A stretch of 64,000 bases of DNA from Symbiodinium natans (lineage: Eukaryota > Sar > Dinophyceae > Suessiales > Symbiodiniaceae). Where the stretch lies: NCBI GenBank assembly GCA_905221605.1, contig CAJNDS010002377.1, forward strand, positions 368,501 through 432,500, given 5' to 3'. Shown here piece after piece: positions 40,195 to 50,165 of the stretch (within the stretch, counting starts at the first letter, position 1; every line of letters begins with the position of its first letter). Below the pieces are notes generated by a model. The model had not been told where the DNA came from. It did not search any database and saw nothing but the letters and a program-made list of their open reading frames with translations. A program made the position numbers and the translations under genes.

Positions 40195-40644
40195 TTAGGT
40201 CTTGCAGTGTAGGGCCCCTAAGCAAGAACTCCAAGAAAAAAACGAACAGCTTCGGGGCTTGAGAGTTAGGAGGGTCCCAATGAAGCCACCGAAATACAGC
40301 CCTCCGTGCAGAAGCTTTGTCAGGGAGTGGTGTGCTTTGCAAGCCGTCCGAGAACAGAAAACCCCACCACTTGCTAACAGATTCGCAACCAAGAGGTCAT
40401 TCACTTTCCTGAACAGTTCGAGTTGGTTTGGGATTCGTGCTTTCCAGCGTTGAAGCCTCAAGAGTTTCATGTGCGGAGTATAGTTTTGCCCTTTTCTGAT
40501 AATTATGCTGCCATGATAAGAGAGGGGGCGTGCCAGGCCGAACTCTGTTAAAGCCTCTCCCAATACATCTCCACACCGCACAGGGAGGTAAATGCTGCCA
40601 AGCCATTCCTGAAGCAAAGTCCCCAGAGTCAAGTTGCGCAACAT
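40195..40644 (-). CDS. Hypothetical ORF, 149 residues
   Basis: ATG at 40644 to TAA at 40195. It has no repeats or low-complexity bias and a protein-like composition (LQEWLGSIYLPVRCGDVLGE, then RIPNQLELFRKVNDLLVANL). It is one of very few ATG-started ORFs over 140 codons in the left 46 kb that does not consist of repeats. No family is recognised, and codon use is not clearly biased, so chance remains likely. Confidence 0.2.
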   Translation of the reverse strand: MLRNLTLGTLLQEWLGSIYLPVRCGDVLGEALTEFGLARPLSYHGSIIIRKGQNYTPHMKLLRLQRWKARIPNQLELFRKVNDLLVANLLASGGVFCSRTACKAHHSLTKLLHGGLYFGGFIGTLLTLKPRSCSFFSWSSCLGALHCKT

Positions 40645-43308
40645 TCTTCCGCAGCCGCCCAAAACCGCCAGAAATCATAAGAACCGCCAGAGATCATAAG
40701 AAGAATCATAAGAGGTCCCCTTTCTGGAAGGGCGCCTTGTTGGGGCAGCGCACAGCCAGTGTGGGAGACGTGCCTGCCGCCGGGTCGTCGACCACCGCCT
40801 CTGCTCTTCGGTATATACACATCAGGCTGGCAAGCCTTATAAACTACTATAGATACTATAGACTCTACAGACCCCCCCAAAGCCCTATGACCTTCTCAAA
40901 CCATAGCTCCTTGGTAGAAGCCATGGACTCCATTACTGCTGTCTGGTTTTTTGGGGGGTTTGACCTCGGAAACTTCGAAAACACCTCTGATGGAAACAAT
41001 CAGACATTCCAGGCGCCTGCTTTCTTTCCCGCTCTTTCTGCCACGCATGACCCTGTTTGCTAAACCCTAAGCCCTAAGCCCTAAACATGTTCCATGAAGC
41101 GTCTTTAATGGCGCCCGGGTTGGCGCCTTCTTGCCGCGTTGGGAGCCCTTCTGTGTCCTCCCAAACCCGCAAAAGACCCTGAAACCCCAAGCGCCCAAGC
41201 TCACATGCCTGGGCCGCCGAGAGGCTACGGGTTTAGGATTCCTGTCGGTCTCCACACTTAAGGGATGATTTGTCATGGCAACGCTGCCCCCCGAAAAGGC
41301 AAAAGAATACAGACGCACACAAAACGAAGATCCATAGAGCGACATCTCCAGACCTCCAGGGGGCCAGTACGTAATAGCCTCCTTAGGGAGCGGTCTCCGC
41401 CCTATGACAAAGGCCCCCCCCCCCTATTTCCCGCAGAAAAGCGCGCCCCAGCCTTGGCAATGGCGGATGGGCAGCCACCCAGCAAAACAGCGTCTGGGGC
41501 CGTGGGCACTTCCAGTTCGTGATGGGGGCTTGAGGGCTCAGTACCGGAAAATCTGTCGCTGCAAAAGAAGCTGCACGGCTCGATCCGTGATGGCGCAAGA
41601 CCAAAAGCATGACACCCTTGAAGACTATATGTAAGAATCTCTCGCAATGCGAGCTATGCCCTGGAGCTATGGGGCGGCGCGCAGCCTCCCCAGATTGTGC
41701 TTGCATTCGCACACTTACGACCTCCTCTGGGGTTTGAAGGGAGACGTTCGCTGGCACATTCCCCAAACAGCGCCTCGAAAAGAGGGTGCGAGCATGACGT
41801 CACTGGCGCAAAGACCAGGTTCGGGTCCGTATGGAAGGTGACTCATGCCTCGGATTCGGGAGTTTCCAGGTGGCTGCATGTATACTCAGGCGTATAAGAG
41901 GGGGGCATCGAAGGGGGCACGAAGGGATATGTAGCTGGCGGAAACTACCCAACATATGGGCCTACACTGCTCAAGTTCGCAACCCATGCATCCGGGCTCT
42001 GTCAGCCCGAACCCAATCCAACCTTCGGAGGACGTCGCCAGGCTGCGTTGCAGAACGTCGAACATGTAATCGAGATCCGCCAAGCCCGATTCCTTTCACA
42101 ATTCCGAAGCTCCACCACAAATACTCTATTCTTAAACCTACCGATCGTCGACCCTTAAAAGGGTGGCGCAGCACCTCAAAGCTCAACTGAGACAAACGAT
42201 CCGAGCACACTGGACTTGCTGTGTTGTGGAATTCCCATCTAACGTAACCTTCTGACATGTGAGGTCCCTCCTCCCCCTCACCCAACGCCAAAGCCCAAAC
42301 TCACACCCCATTCCTTCAGACTGCCCCTCTGTGTAGATACATCCTACAAGTATCCACCGGATAAGAGCCATTAGGAATCCGGGAAGGGGCGCCTGACGTA
42401 AGGGTTGATGGGCTCGGGGGTGTAGACAGGCCTTGTATACTGAGCTACTGAGCTTGGTACACGAGGGGGGGGGGGGGGCTCGATGTCAAGATTTCGACCT
42501 CGTTGAACGCGAAACCCCAACACAGCCTCAATGTGTCTATCCCCAACCTTGACCCCTCTCGAGACAGGACCTGAGATGTTCGTGACTTGCATGACTGTGG
42601 GCTGGAGATTTCCTGCCGCGGGAGTAGGCGTAGGCTTCAGGGGACTTAGCCTCGGGGTAAGCAAGCTGTGACTTCTTGCATTCTTGAAGGTGCGACTTGT
42701 CTTTTCTGACGTCTAAGAAAGCTCCAAAAGCTCCAGGGCTTTACATTGGAGTGCAGTGCCTTTTCTCCAGTGAGGCTGGAAAGGGGGAAATTCTTGGCTT
42801 CGTAGGCTCGGGGCTGAAGATCCAATGAAATACCGAATTCTTCCTGGGTTTTCGGGTTTAGGGTAAGGTTCAGGGGCATGCAAATCATGTAGACACGTGC
42901 GTGTGCATACAGAGTTTGGCCGCTCGCAGCACTCAGGGAATTAGCCGCTGGGTTCCGGAGAGACCCGTTGCAAAGTACGATGAAAGAACTCATTTCCTCA
43001 CTCTCACCACCCTCCGCTGGTCATATCAGGCTGTTTGAGCATCAGCTCCCCGAAAGCTGATGCCTTCTTCCTCCAACCCCTCAAGGGTCATCTGCCCTGA
43101 AAGCACCCCACAAACTCAATCAGGCTAGATCCCAAGCGCGCGACCCTCACGGATCCTAGGCATTCAAAGCCTCAAAGCCTCGACGCTGCCCAGAACCTCA
43201 AGTCCCAAGAGACGCGAAGTTACTCGATCAAATTCGAAGCAACATTTGGCAAAACCCTAAATCCGAAAGGAGATGGAGAGAGCCGAAATTGGGGGGGGGG
43301 GGGAGTAC

Positions 43309-43370
43309 CTGATTGGGGTCCTCATTGTACGGGGAATCCTGATTGGGGTCCTCATTGTACGGGGAATCCT
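43309..43370. repeat. 30-bp perfect tandem duplication
   Basis: CTGATTGGGGTCCTCATTGT begins both copies, at 43309 and 43339. It belongs to the dispersed G/C-run family and follows a poly-G run. Confidence 0.9.
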
Positions 43371-46256
43371 ACCTTTTTTGGGGGTCCAGATTTGGGGTCC
43401 CTCGAATTATCGGAAGCTCCCAAATCCTGCTCGGGGGGAGATGGTGGCTGCAGTCTGTGAGAGGGCATCGCGTGGCACAAGGCAGTTCTACTGTTTGCAC
43501 ATGCGGGCTTTTCGGGGCTAAAGATCTATGAGAGAGAGAGATACTCCTACAGTAGTACATTGCTATGCTATGACAGTTTTGTAATGCTATCTGGCTATAT
43601 GACTACATGACTACATGACCATACTACTATGTTGCTTTTTAGCACCATACTAGCCTACTACTGATTCTTGCAATGAGAGTTGGGCTGTAAGAGACATGCT
43701 TGCTAGGAAGTTAAACAGTTAAACTTGGGGTTTAGGAACTCGCCGACACCCTGTAGCCGCACGGCAGCATCGGCAAGAGTTGATCTTCACATCCTTGAAC
43801 CCCCAAGGAGCCCTGTACAAACACACTCACGCATCTCACAGAAACAAATAGGCTGACCTATAGGCTTTTGGTGGTTTGCGTTTACTCGGCTTGTCTGAAA
43901 GTGTGCCGAAGCATTTACTGGCACCTTAATGGGCCAACGGGGCCCAGCGAGCTCCTGCAGTGACATGTTGACATGAAACGCGATGGGTCTAGGAATGTCT
44001 AGGAGGCGTAACAGAAACGCCTCCGGGCCGTATTCGGGTAGCGGCTTGCGGCTGTAGCTCCCACAAGCTTCGCCTAAGCCCGACATCCGGAAGCAATCGT
44101 GAATGGTCACGCTCGACCCTTTGTTTGTTCCCGCGCTGCGTCCATCGAGAGGTGACCCTTTCTTTTAAAGGATGGGACCTGCAGTGTGCCAGCAGCAGGT
44201 GAGAAATCGGTACCTCCGGTTACTAATCTTGCTTCCTCAGCTACGCTCTCCCGCAAGGTCCGGCTGCACCTCAACTTCAAGAAGCCCCCCCTGCAACTTT
44301 GTTCTCCTCAGCACTCGCCCCATGAAGTCGCTTGCGCTCAACCGTCGGCAGAAGAAGGGCCACAGCGAGGGAAGATTCCAGCTACAGCACGGTGTGGATA
44401 CTATCTTCACATCTTAAGGGCCGGCTTGTGGAGGTCCTCTTAAAAACTTCTCCTTCAGTGAATTCGTCAGACTTCTATCCATCCATTGTGCTCTGATTGG
44501 CAGAGCTAGTGCTGTATCTCAATAGGAAGCGGATTCTAGGATGCTACTCTACATCCGACAAGCAAGCCATTCTCAACATCTACATCACCACATAACTGTT
44601 GAGGTCAAGTCACTTGTAGATGAAGGCCGCAGGAGCTGGCAGCAGGCATCCCGGGCTAGAATCACCGTGCTTCTTTCAGACTCGGAGTGGCAAAATGCTC
44701 CAGCTCAAAGGATGCCTGAATCCCTTTCCAGGCTGTCAATCATGTAGTCTGAAAGTGTCTTGAAGAGCTCTCGTTAGTTCCCGGAGCCGTTCCACTTTCT
44801 AGACTTGGGGTTGAAAGCACCGGCAGGTGATACGGTTGGGGTCTAACGCAGAGCTCTGGAGGCATCTGGGCCGTGACTTAAGCCTTTCGGTGCCGTGTTC
44901 CAAGTGTCAGACACGGTTTCCTGCCATGCCCAGCTCCAGATCCGTGGCAGCTGGGCATCGAGTTTTCTTGGCCACCCTAGCTGACCACAATCGGATGCAC
45001 TGCAGGGCACCAGCCGGCGAAAAGCTTCACGGCGCCACTACATCGGCAGCATGGAATTTATGCGAAGTTTTTAGGGTGTCGACCCTCACACCTCACACGT
45101 GCAGGCAAGGGTGTCGGGCAAAGTTTCAATCGCCGAGAACGGCAAACACGATTTGCAACGCCCAACCCAAGACCGAGGAGAATGGTACGAGAGGGAAGAA
45201 TCCTTAACCCCTAACCCTGCACCGTGATGGGACCCCACTCCGCGAAACCCAAACCGATAAACCCCCCCAAACATGCAAACAACCCCTGAACCCTGGACCA
45301 GCGCCTTGACGCGTGCCGCCGGGCAGCCGCAACCCTGCGGAAGCCCGCCGCAAGGTGGCAGCCATGGCGGGAAATGGGGGGGCGGGAAGCCCTAAACCCT
45401 GAGCAGCAAAGCCACCCTAAGCCCGTGAACCGCTTGCCACAAACCCTGAACCCAACCTTTTCTTCTTGGTTCTGTCTGGTCTGCTGCGCATGTGGGCTCT
45501 GATCTGCTTGTGGATCATGTCTGCTTCGCGAATCTTCTTTTGAAGGCATGCTGTTTCTTGTGATAGAAAAGGATGCGCTAGCGTGCCCAAGGGCTAACAG
45601 CTGCTGTTATATAGCATGTTTGCTGATCCGCTTCGGCGATCCGGGTGGTCCTCCTGATTCGAACTGAGCAGATCTGGTTCGCAAGGCCAGATGGGCAGCC
45701 TGGCCACCCCCCTACTCCGTCACGAGGATATCCTGGTTCATTTGGTCGACTTTGCACGTTTTTGAACCTCAAAAGCTGCAGCATAGATTCATAAATTGAA
45801 AGGCACGAAAAGCAGAAGCTTCTAGCTCTCTTGATGTCATCTTTTTGATCAGAGACATCCCTAGCAAGAACAGCACGCGCAACTGCATGGTTGAGCAGTG
45901 CACCAACTCCTTACTGTGAGGGGGGCGCTTCGACGTTGGCTTTTACAAGCTGCCGCAAGAAGTCTCGACAAAATTAGCGTTTGCTAATGTTGGCTATCTA
46001 TTCAAAACCTGTCGTCGTGTCGTTGGAAGTCATGGTTTCACCATTCTTCCTGCGCGCGGCAGTCGTTCGATGCCGCAGAAATGCCGTTTAAAGCCAAAGG
46101 CCCCGGGATGGGGCCGCAGAGGCTCCAAAACATCGGGGGCCCTTGTAAGGGTCTCTGCTTGCGTACTGCAACTCCACTCCTACTTCTGAGGGCGGCGCGA
46201 AGGCTTGACCCGAAGCAAGTCACCAGAAGCCATGCCAATCTCCAGCAATGCCCGCA

Positions 46257-48122
46257 CTAGATGGGCAGTTGAACCGGCACTGGCTTGTCCCTCTTCTCCA
46301 CCTTCTCCACGGCTTCTGGTTGGGAAGGGCCTTTGCTCGGAACTTCTTCATCATTTTGAACATTCGGTTCTAGATCTTTGCTGTCGTTACTGTCGTTCTG
46401 AACCTCCTCAATTTCGGATTCGGCACGCATGCTGGATCCGCCCCTCACCCTGTGGACTCCTCGTTTGGCCAAGCGCAGCCCAACTGCAATGAGCAGGAAG
46501 ACAGTGAAGAGAATACAGACTCCTCCCATGTCTAAGGCCGTAAGTTGGCCCTCCTCTACTTCTGCCACTTCCTCCAGGCATGTGTCGATCTTCTTGTATC
46601 GGAACAGCTCATATGCAGCAGCAAACTTGCCTTGGTACACCAGTTGCAAGGTGTAGAAGCTGAGGGCATTCACCAAGTCCGCCCGAACTGCGAAGCCAAC
46701 ATAGACAGTGAAGATGGGATCACCGACGAGATGGAAGCCATTGGCACACATCGCTTCCTGGAAGTCGGATCGCGCACGGACATCATGCTCAGGAACAACA
46801 GCAGCTTGGCAGTCACCATTTGCCAAGCCTCCAAACAGATCCCCTGAGTTGGGGAATGTGACCACGTCCATGGTAGGGTGCTGGTTACGTACCAAGTTCA
46901 ACTGCTGCTGGATGATGCAGACCTTCTGGCAGATGTCGGATGGAGGGTCGCAATCCTTGACGCCTGTAATACCGGTTGTCTGCTGTGCACTCACCACCAG
47001 CAGCTGGGCCAGGTTGGCCGTGTAGGTCGCAACCATGACCATCGTGAAAACTGCGAAGCCGACGCGAATGGCACTGCCGGCCCGCGTCCTCGTGTCGTCA
47101 ATCTTGGCACCCCCGAGGTCACCACCCGCAAAGAAGGCCAAAGTCCCATATTGCAGCCCTTCGCAGATCTTCTTGAGGCCTGCCAGTGCTTTGCGGGGAT
47201 GCAGCATGCTGGAGCTGCAGCAGCTACAGGTCCCATCCTCCTCCTCCACCCAGTAGAAGAAGATTCCAGCAGTGAAGACCAGGCTGGCGACCAAGAGCCA
47301 AAGAATGGGAGAGAAGGGCTTCAAGAAGCTGAACCAAACAGACTCATATCCCAAAGCGGGATCCCAGCGGTTGTCCGCCACCTCTTTTCGGACCATCAGC
47401 TTCATGTTCCCCGCAAGGATTGGGCTGGTAAAGGTGGCCATCTGTCGCCTTGTGTCCGTCTCCATGACAACCGAGATGCAGAAGTCAATCAGCTGCATCT
47501 GGACATCGTGGACACATGCATCCCAGGGGGAAGCAAAGAGGCTCAAGGATGCTTCGGAAACAGTCGCCTGGACAGTTTGAAACCCCGCCTCGACGGAGAG
47601 CTCTTGGAAGAAGCTCGCGACTGATCCGGTCCATCCGTCGTCCTGCTCGTAGTGCCATGGCCGGCTACTGGCCGGATACGCAAAGCGGAATGTCTGGCCA
47701 GTCAGCTGCGTGCGAATCTGTGTCACAAAGTCCTCCTGGCTGGCTGAGTCGCCACAAGTCAGGTATGAGTACTGCAAGCCAAGCTGAGGAAAGTACGAGG
47801 TCGGGTAGCTGGCGGTGGAGCAGTTCGAAGGATCCACGTAGCAATAGGACTGCTGACACTCGCCTGCAGAGCTGCAGAGACCCGACAAGCCAGCAAGCTT
47901 GGCATCCCAAGCCGCGCAGTACGACCCGAAGGTCTCTGAGTGGTTGTAGACCAACAAGCCCTTGGAGGTTGGGACCTGTAGAACGCCGAAGTTGCTCCAA
48001 TAAGTGCTTGACAAAAAATTCACCTCTACGCATGGGCAGCCGGGGAGGCCGAATGCTTGGCACTCGACCTGCGCAGGCTGCAAAAGCAGACATAGCGCAC
48101 CCACGAAGAAGTGGGATTTCAT
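46257..48122 (-). CDS. Ionotropic glutamate receptor-like ligand-gated channel, single exon
   Basis: Intronless 621-residue ORF from ATG at 48122 to TAG at 46257. It probably forms a ligand-gated cation channel in a surface or endomembrane. Residues 1-22 form a signal peptide (MKSHFFVGALCLLLQ). Residues 23-125 are Cys-rich (CPCVEV, YCYVDPSNC, YLTCGD). Residues 140-265 fit ligand-binding half S1, TM1 is about 270-291, a re-entrant pore loop lies about 315-335 (CEGLQYGTLAFFAGGD), and TM3 about 350-377 carries ATYTANLAQLL, matching the family signature SYTANLAAF. S2 is about 385-525, TM4 about 530-551, and the cytosolic tail is acidic. The order S1-TM1-P-TM3-S2-TM4 is diagnostic of ionotropic glutamate receptors. 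The large amino-terminal domain of animal receptors is absent. I took the ATG rather than the GTG three codons upstream because the signal peptide follows it directly. Ligand and ion selectivity cannot be read from the sequence. Confidence 0.88.
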   Translation of the reverse strand: MKSHFFVGALCLLLQPAQVECQAFGLPGCPCVEVNFLSSTYWSNFGVLQVPTSKGLLVYNHSETFGSYCAAWDAKLAGLSGLCSSAGECQQSYCYVDPSNCSTASYPTSYFPQLGLQYSYLTCGDSASQEDFVTQIRTQLTGQTFRFAYPASSRPWHYEQDDGWTGSVASFFQELSVEAGFQTVQATVSEASLSLFASPWDACVHDVQMQLIDFCISVVMETDTRRQMATFTSPILAGNMKLMVRKEVADNRWDPALGYESVWFSFLKPFSPILWLLVASLVFTAGIFFYWVEEEDGTCSCCSSSMLHPRKALAGLKKICEGLQYGTLAFFAGGDLGGAKIDDTRTRAGSAIRVGFAVFTMVMVATYTANLAQLLVVSAQQTTGITGVKDCDPPSDICQKVCIIQQQLNLVRNQHPTMDVVTFPNSGDLFGGLANGDCQAAVVPEHDVRARSDFQEAMCANGFHLVGDPIFTVYVGFAVRADLVNALSFYTLQLVYQGKFAAAYELFRYKKIDTCLEEVAEVEEGQLTALDMGGVCILFTVFLLIAVGLRLAKRGVHRVRGGSSMRAESEIEEVQNDSNDSKDLEPNVQNDEEVPSKGPSQPEAVEKVEKRDKPVPVQLPI

Positions 48123-48758
48123 GCCTGCCACGCGCCGGCTACGTCGTCAAGGCTGGGATACTTGAGCAAACTCGCATCATCCAAATCGGCCAGGCTCACA
48201 AAGGCAACAACGCACACGCACCCACCCGCCCACCCACGCACACTTCTGAGTACCTACAGCAGGCGGGCCGAAGCAATGTGGCATTCACGTTAATCGCTTC
48301 AGAGTCCTTGATGTTCCCTGATTGCAATTACATCTCTGGCAAAGGTGCCTTCGCCAAGCAATCCCAGGAAACTGCATGGAGGTAGATGCTTAACGTGATG
48401 AGTCTAGGAGGCACGAGGCACCTCTCCAGTGCCTTTAGCTCTTTGTAGCTCACTCCCACAAACTTCGCCAAAGCTCCACATCTTTTGCAAACAGTGTGCT
48501 TTGGCTGAGCTCGATCTTTACTCTGCCTCCGCTTCGATTGAGGTGCGACCTTCCAGAAGATGCAGCCTGTCAGTATGCCACGTTCGAGCAGTTTAGGAGA
48601 CACGTGGCTTGTTGACGTTGGGCCCCAGAAATTCGAGAATTGAAGGAATCCTCTGAATCGTTTCGTTCCAAAAAAGAAAAGAAGGAGAAGTAAGCTCAGT
48701 AAGCAAGCCAAAACACATCCCACATGAGCCGCCACTTTCGGGGCCCACCATAAGGATG
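48123..48758. other. Intergenic gap between LRR gene and glutamate-receptor-like gene
   Basis: 636 bases between the LRR stop and the next start on the same strand. It contains short CA/CCCA-rich stretches near 48208-48243. I see no ORF with coding character, no TATA-like box and no polyadenylation signal that I would trust. Confidence 0.5.
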
Positions 48759-48947
48759 TCATAGGAGCCGCACTTCTTCTGCGGAGACTTCCACGCTTTC
48801 ACCACGCCGCAAGGCTGCGACCTGCTTCCCCAACTCCTGGAGAGCGACGAAGAAAACAACCAACACGCAACAAAGAATGCTCATTTATTCAACTTTAGCT
48901 GGTAACTTGGTGACATGCTGCAACGTTGCCTCAAGGACCTCCTTAAA

Positions 48948-48983
<36 letters not shown>

Positions 48984-49933
48984 ATATCTACATCACAGCC
49001 GCATCTTCCGTGCCATTCCCGCGCCTGCTGCAGCCGCAGTGCCAAGGCTTCCCGCGAGTCCGGGCGCAGGAGCTGCGTGGCCGTCAGCATGACGGGTGCC
49101 TCGGAGAAGGTCGCTCAGCAAGACACGGGAAGCCAGCAAGCCACGCCTAAAACTCCTACCTATCAAGCTCATGGATCTTCAAACTTCCTTGGGGGCCGCC
49201 GGAGATGAGTCACTTGGCCATTGAGGAGTCAGAATCCCCAGCCCGAAGGAGCAGCTGATGGAGACATCTTGCAAGTGTCGGCGTCTTAGAAGAACCTCTG
49301 AGTCAAAGTGCACGAAACAACAGAAGCAAGCAGAACGTCCGCTCCCCCTACGCCCCCTGAAACCCTAACCCTAACCCAACATGCTTTTGAAAGCCTTTTT
49401 GAACCTGGAAGCCAGGATTCAAAAGCCTACACCCTGAACCCTAAACCTGAAACCCTTATCCCTAAGCCCTCCAAGGAGGGTGCCAGGAGTGCCAGGCGAG
49501 TCAGGAGGACACATCGGTGGGCAAAGCCCACCGCGGCCAGCGTGAGGCCTGGGCACCCAGAACTCCTGAAGCTCTCACATTGCTAGAAGCTCCTTTCTTT
49601 CGAGTTTGGGTCTGATATTGGGTAAGTTTTGCTACGAGGACCTGCTTGAATGCACTTGAACGCCACCTCTGTCACCACTAACTCGGGGTCTGCAGCTGGC
49701 TTGGGACTCGCGACGCTGGTTCTCTGCACTACCGTACTGCGGTGCTGGCTGCTGCTTCTGGCGGTCTGCTTCTGCGAACGGCACAAGCCTGACCTTACAA
49801 GGAAAGCTGGCCGAGGCTCAACAGAAGCTGAAGCTCTGGAGGGTATTCACCTGCACCCACAGGTCCCAATGGTCCCAGCTTCTGCCCCGCCCCCCCGACA
49901 CGCATCACGCCACACTGCTCTAAAAACAAATAA

Positions 49934-49964
<31 letters not shown>

Positions 49965-50165
49965 ATACTTTATAAAGTATATCATACAATATTTTATCCG
50001 TATACAAACTTATATGTACATATATACATGTGTGCCAAGAACGACCGGCCCCCACCTGGGGCTGCACGAAAGGGCGCGCGCTGCCCACGATCATGGCCAT
50101 GCCGAAGGTGATGGCCACAGACAGCCAGAGCCCGTCTTTCGCGGAGACCACCTCGGATTCGCACG
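48759..50165 (-). CDS. LRR gene exons 17-20: last membrane spans and C-terminus
   Basis: Exon 17 (50165-50056) encodes a span, LWLSVAITFGMAMIVGSARP. Exon 18 (49573-49468) encodes GLTLAAVGFAHRCVLLTRLA. Exon 19 (49113-48992) gives a helical segment, MLTATQLLRPDSREALALRL. Exon 20 (48836-48759) ends ELGKQVAALRRGESVEVSAE plus five residues and TGA. Lengths of 110, 106, 122 and 78 bases agree with the phases 1-0, 0-1, 1-0 and 0-stop. The exon 18 donor is GC (GAGG|GCTTAGG) and lies in a degenerate telomere-like repeat. Confidence 0.7.

Larger units (their letters stand above)
33070..46256. other. No recognisable gene; telomere-patch-poor
   Basis: About 13 kb with almost no telomere-like arrays (a degenerate patch at 41062-41087) and only scattered open frames. 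The region follows the 3' end of the glutamate-receptor-like gene; its 3' UTR end cannot be seen. Confidence 0.45.

Noticed and set aside
46545-47624. Long plus-strand open frames (up to 248 codons) over the channel gene
   Set aside because: They are antisense shadows of the glutamate-receptor-like ORF and show no protein family features.
49650-49800. Hydrophobic plus-strand ORF in an LRR-gene intron
   Set aside because: Considered as a separate small membrane protein; it lies in an intron of the opposite strand and lacks support.
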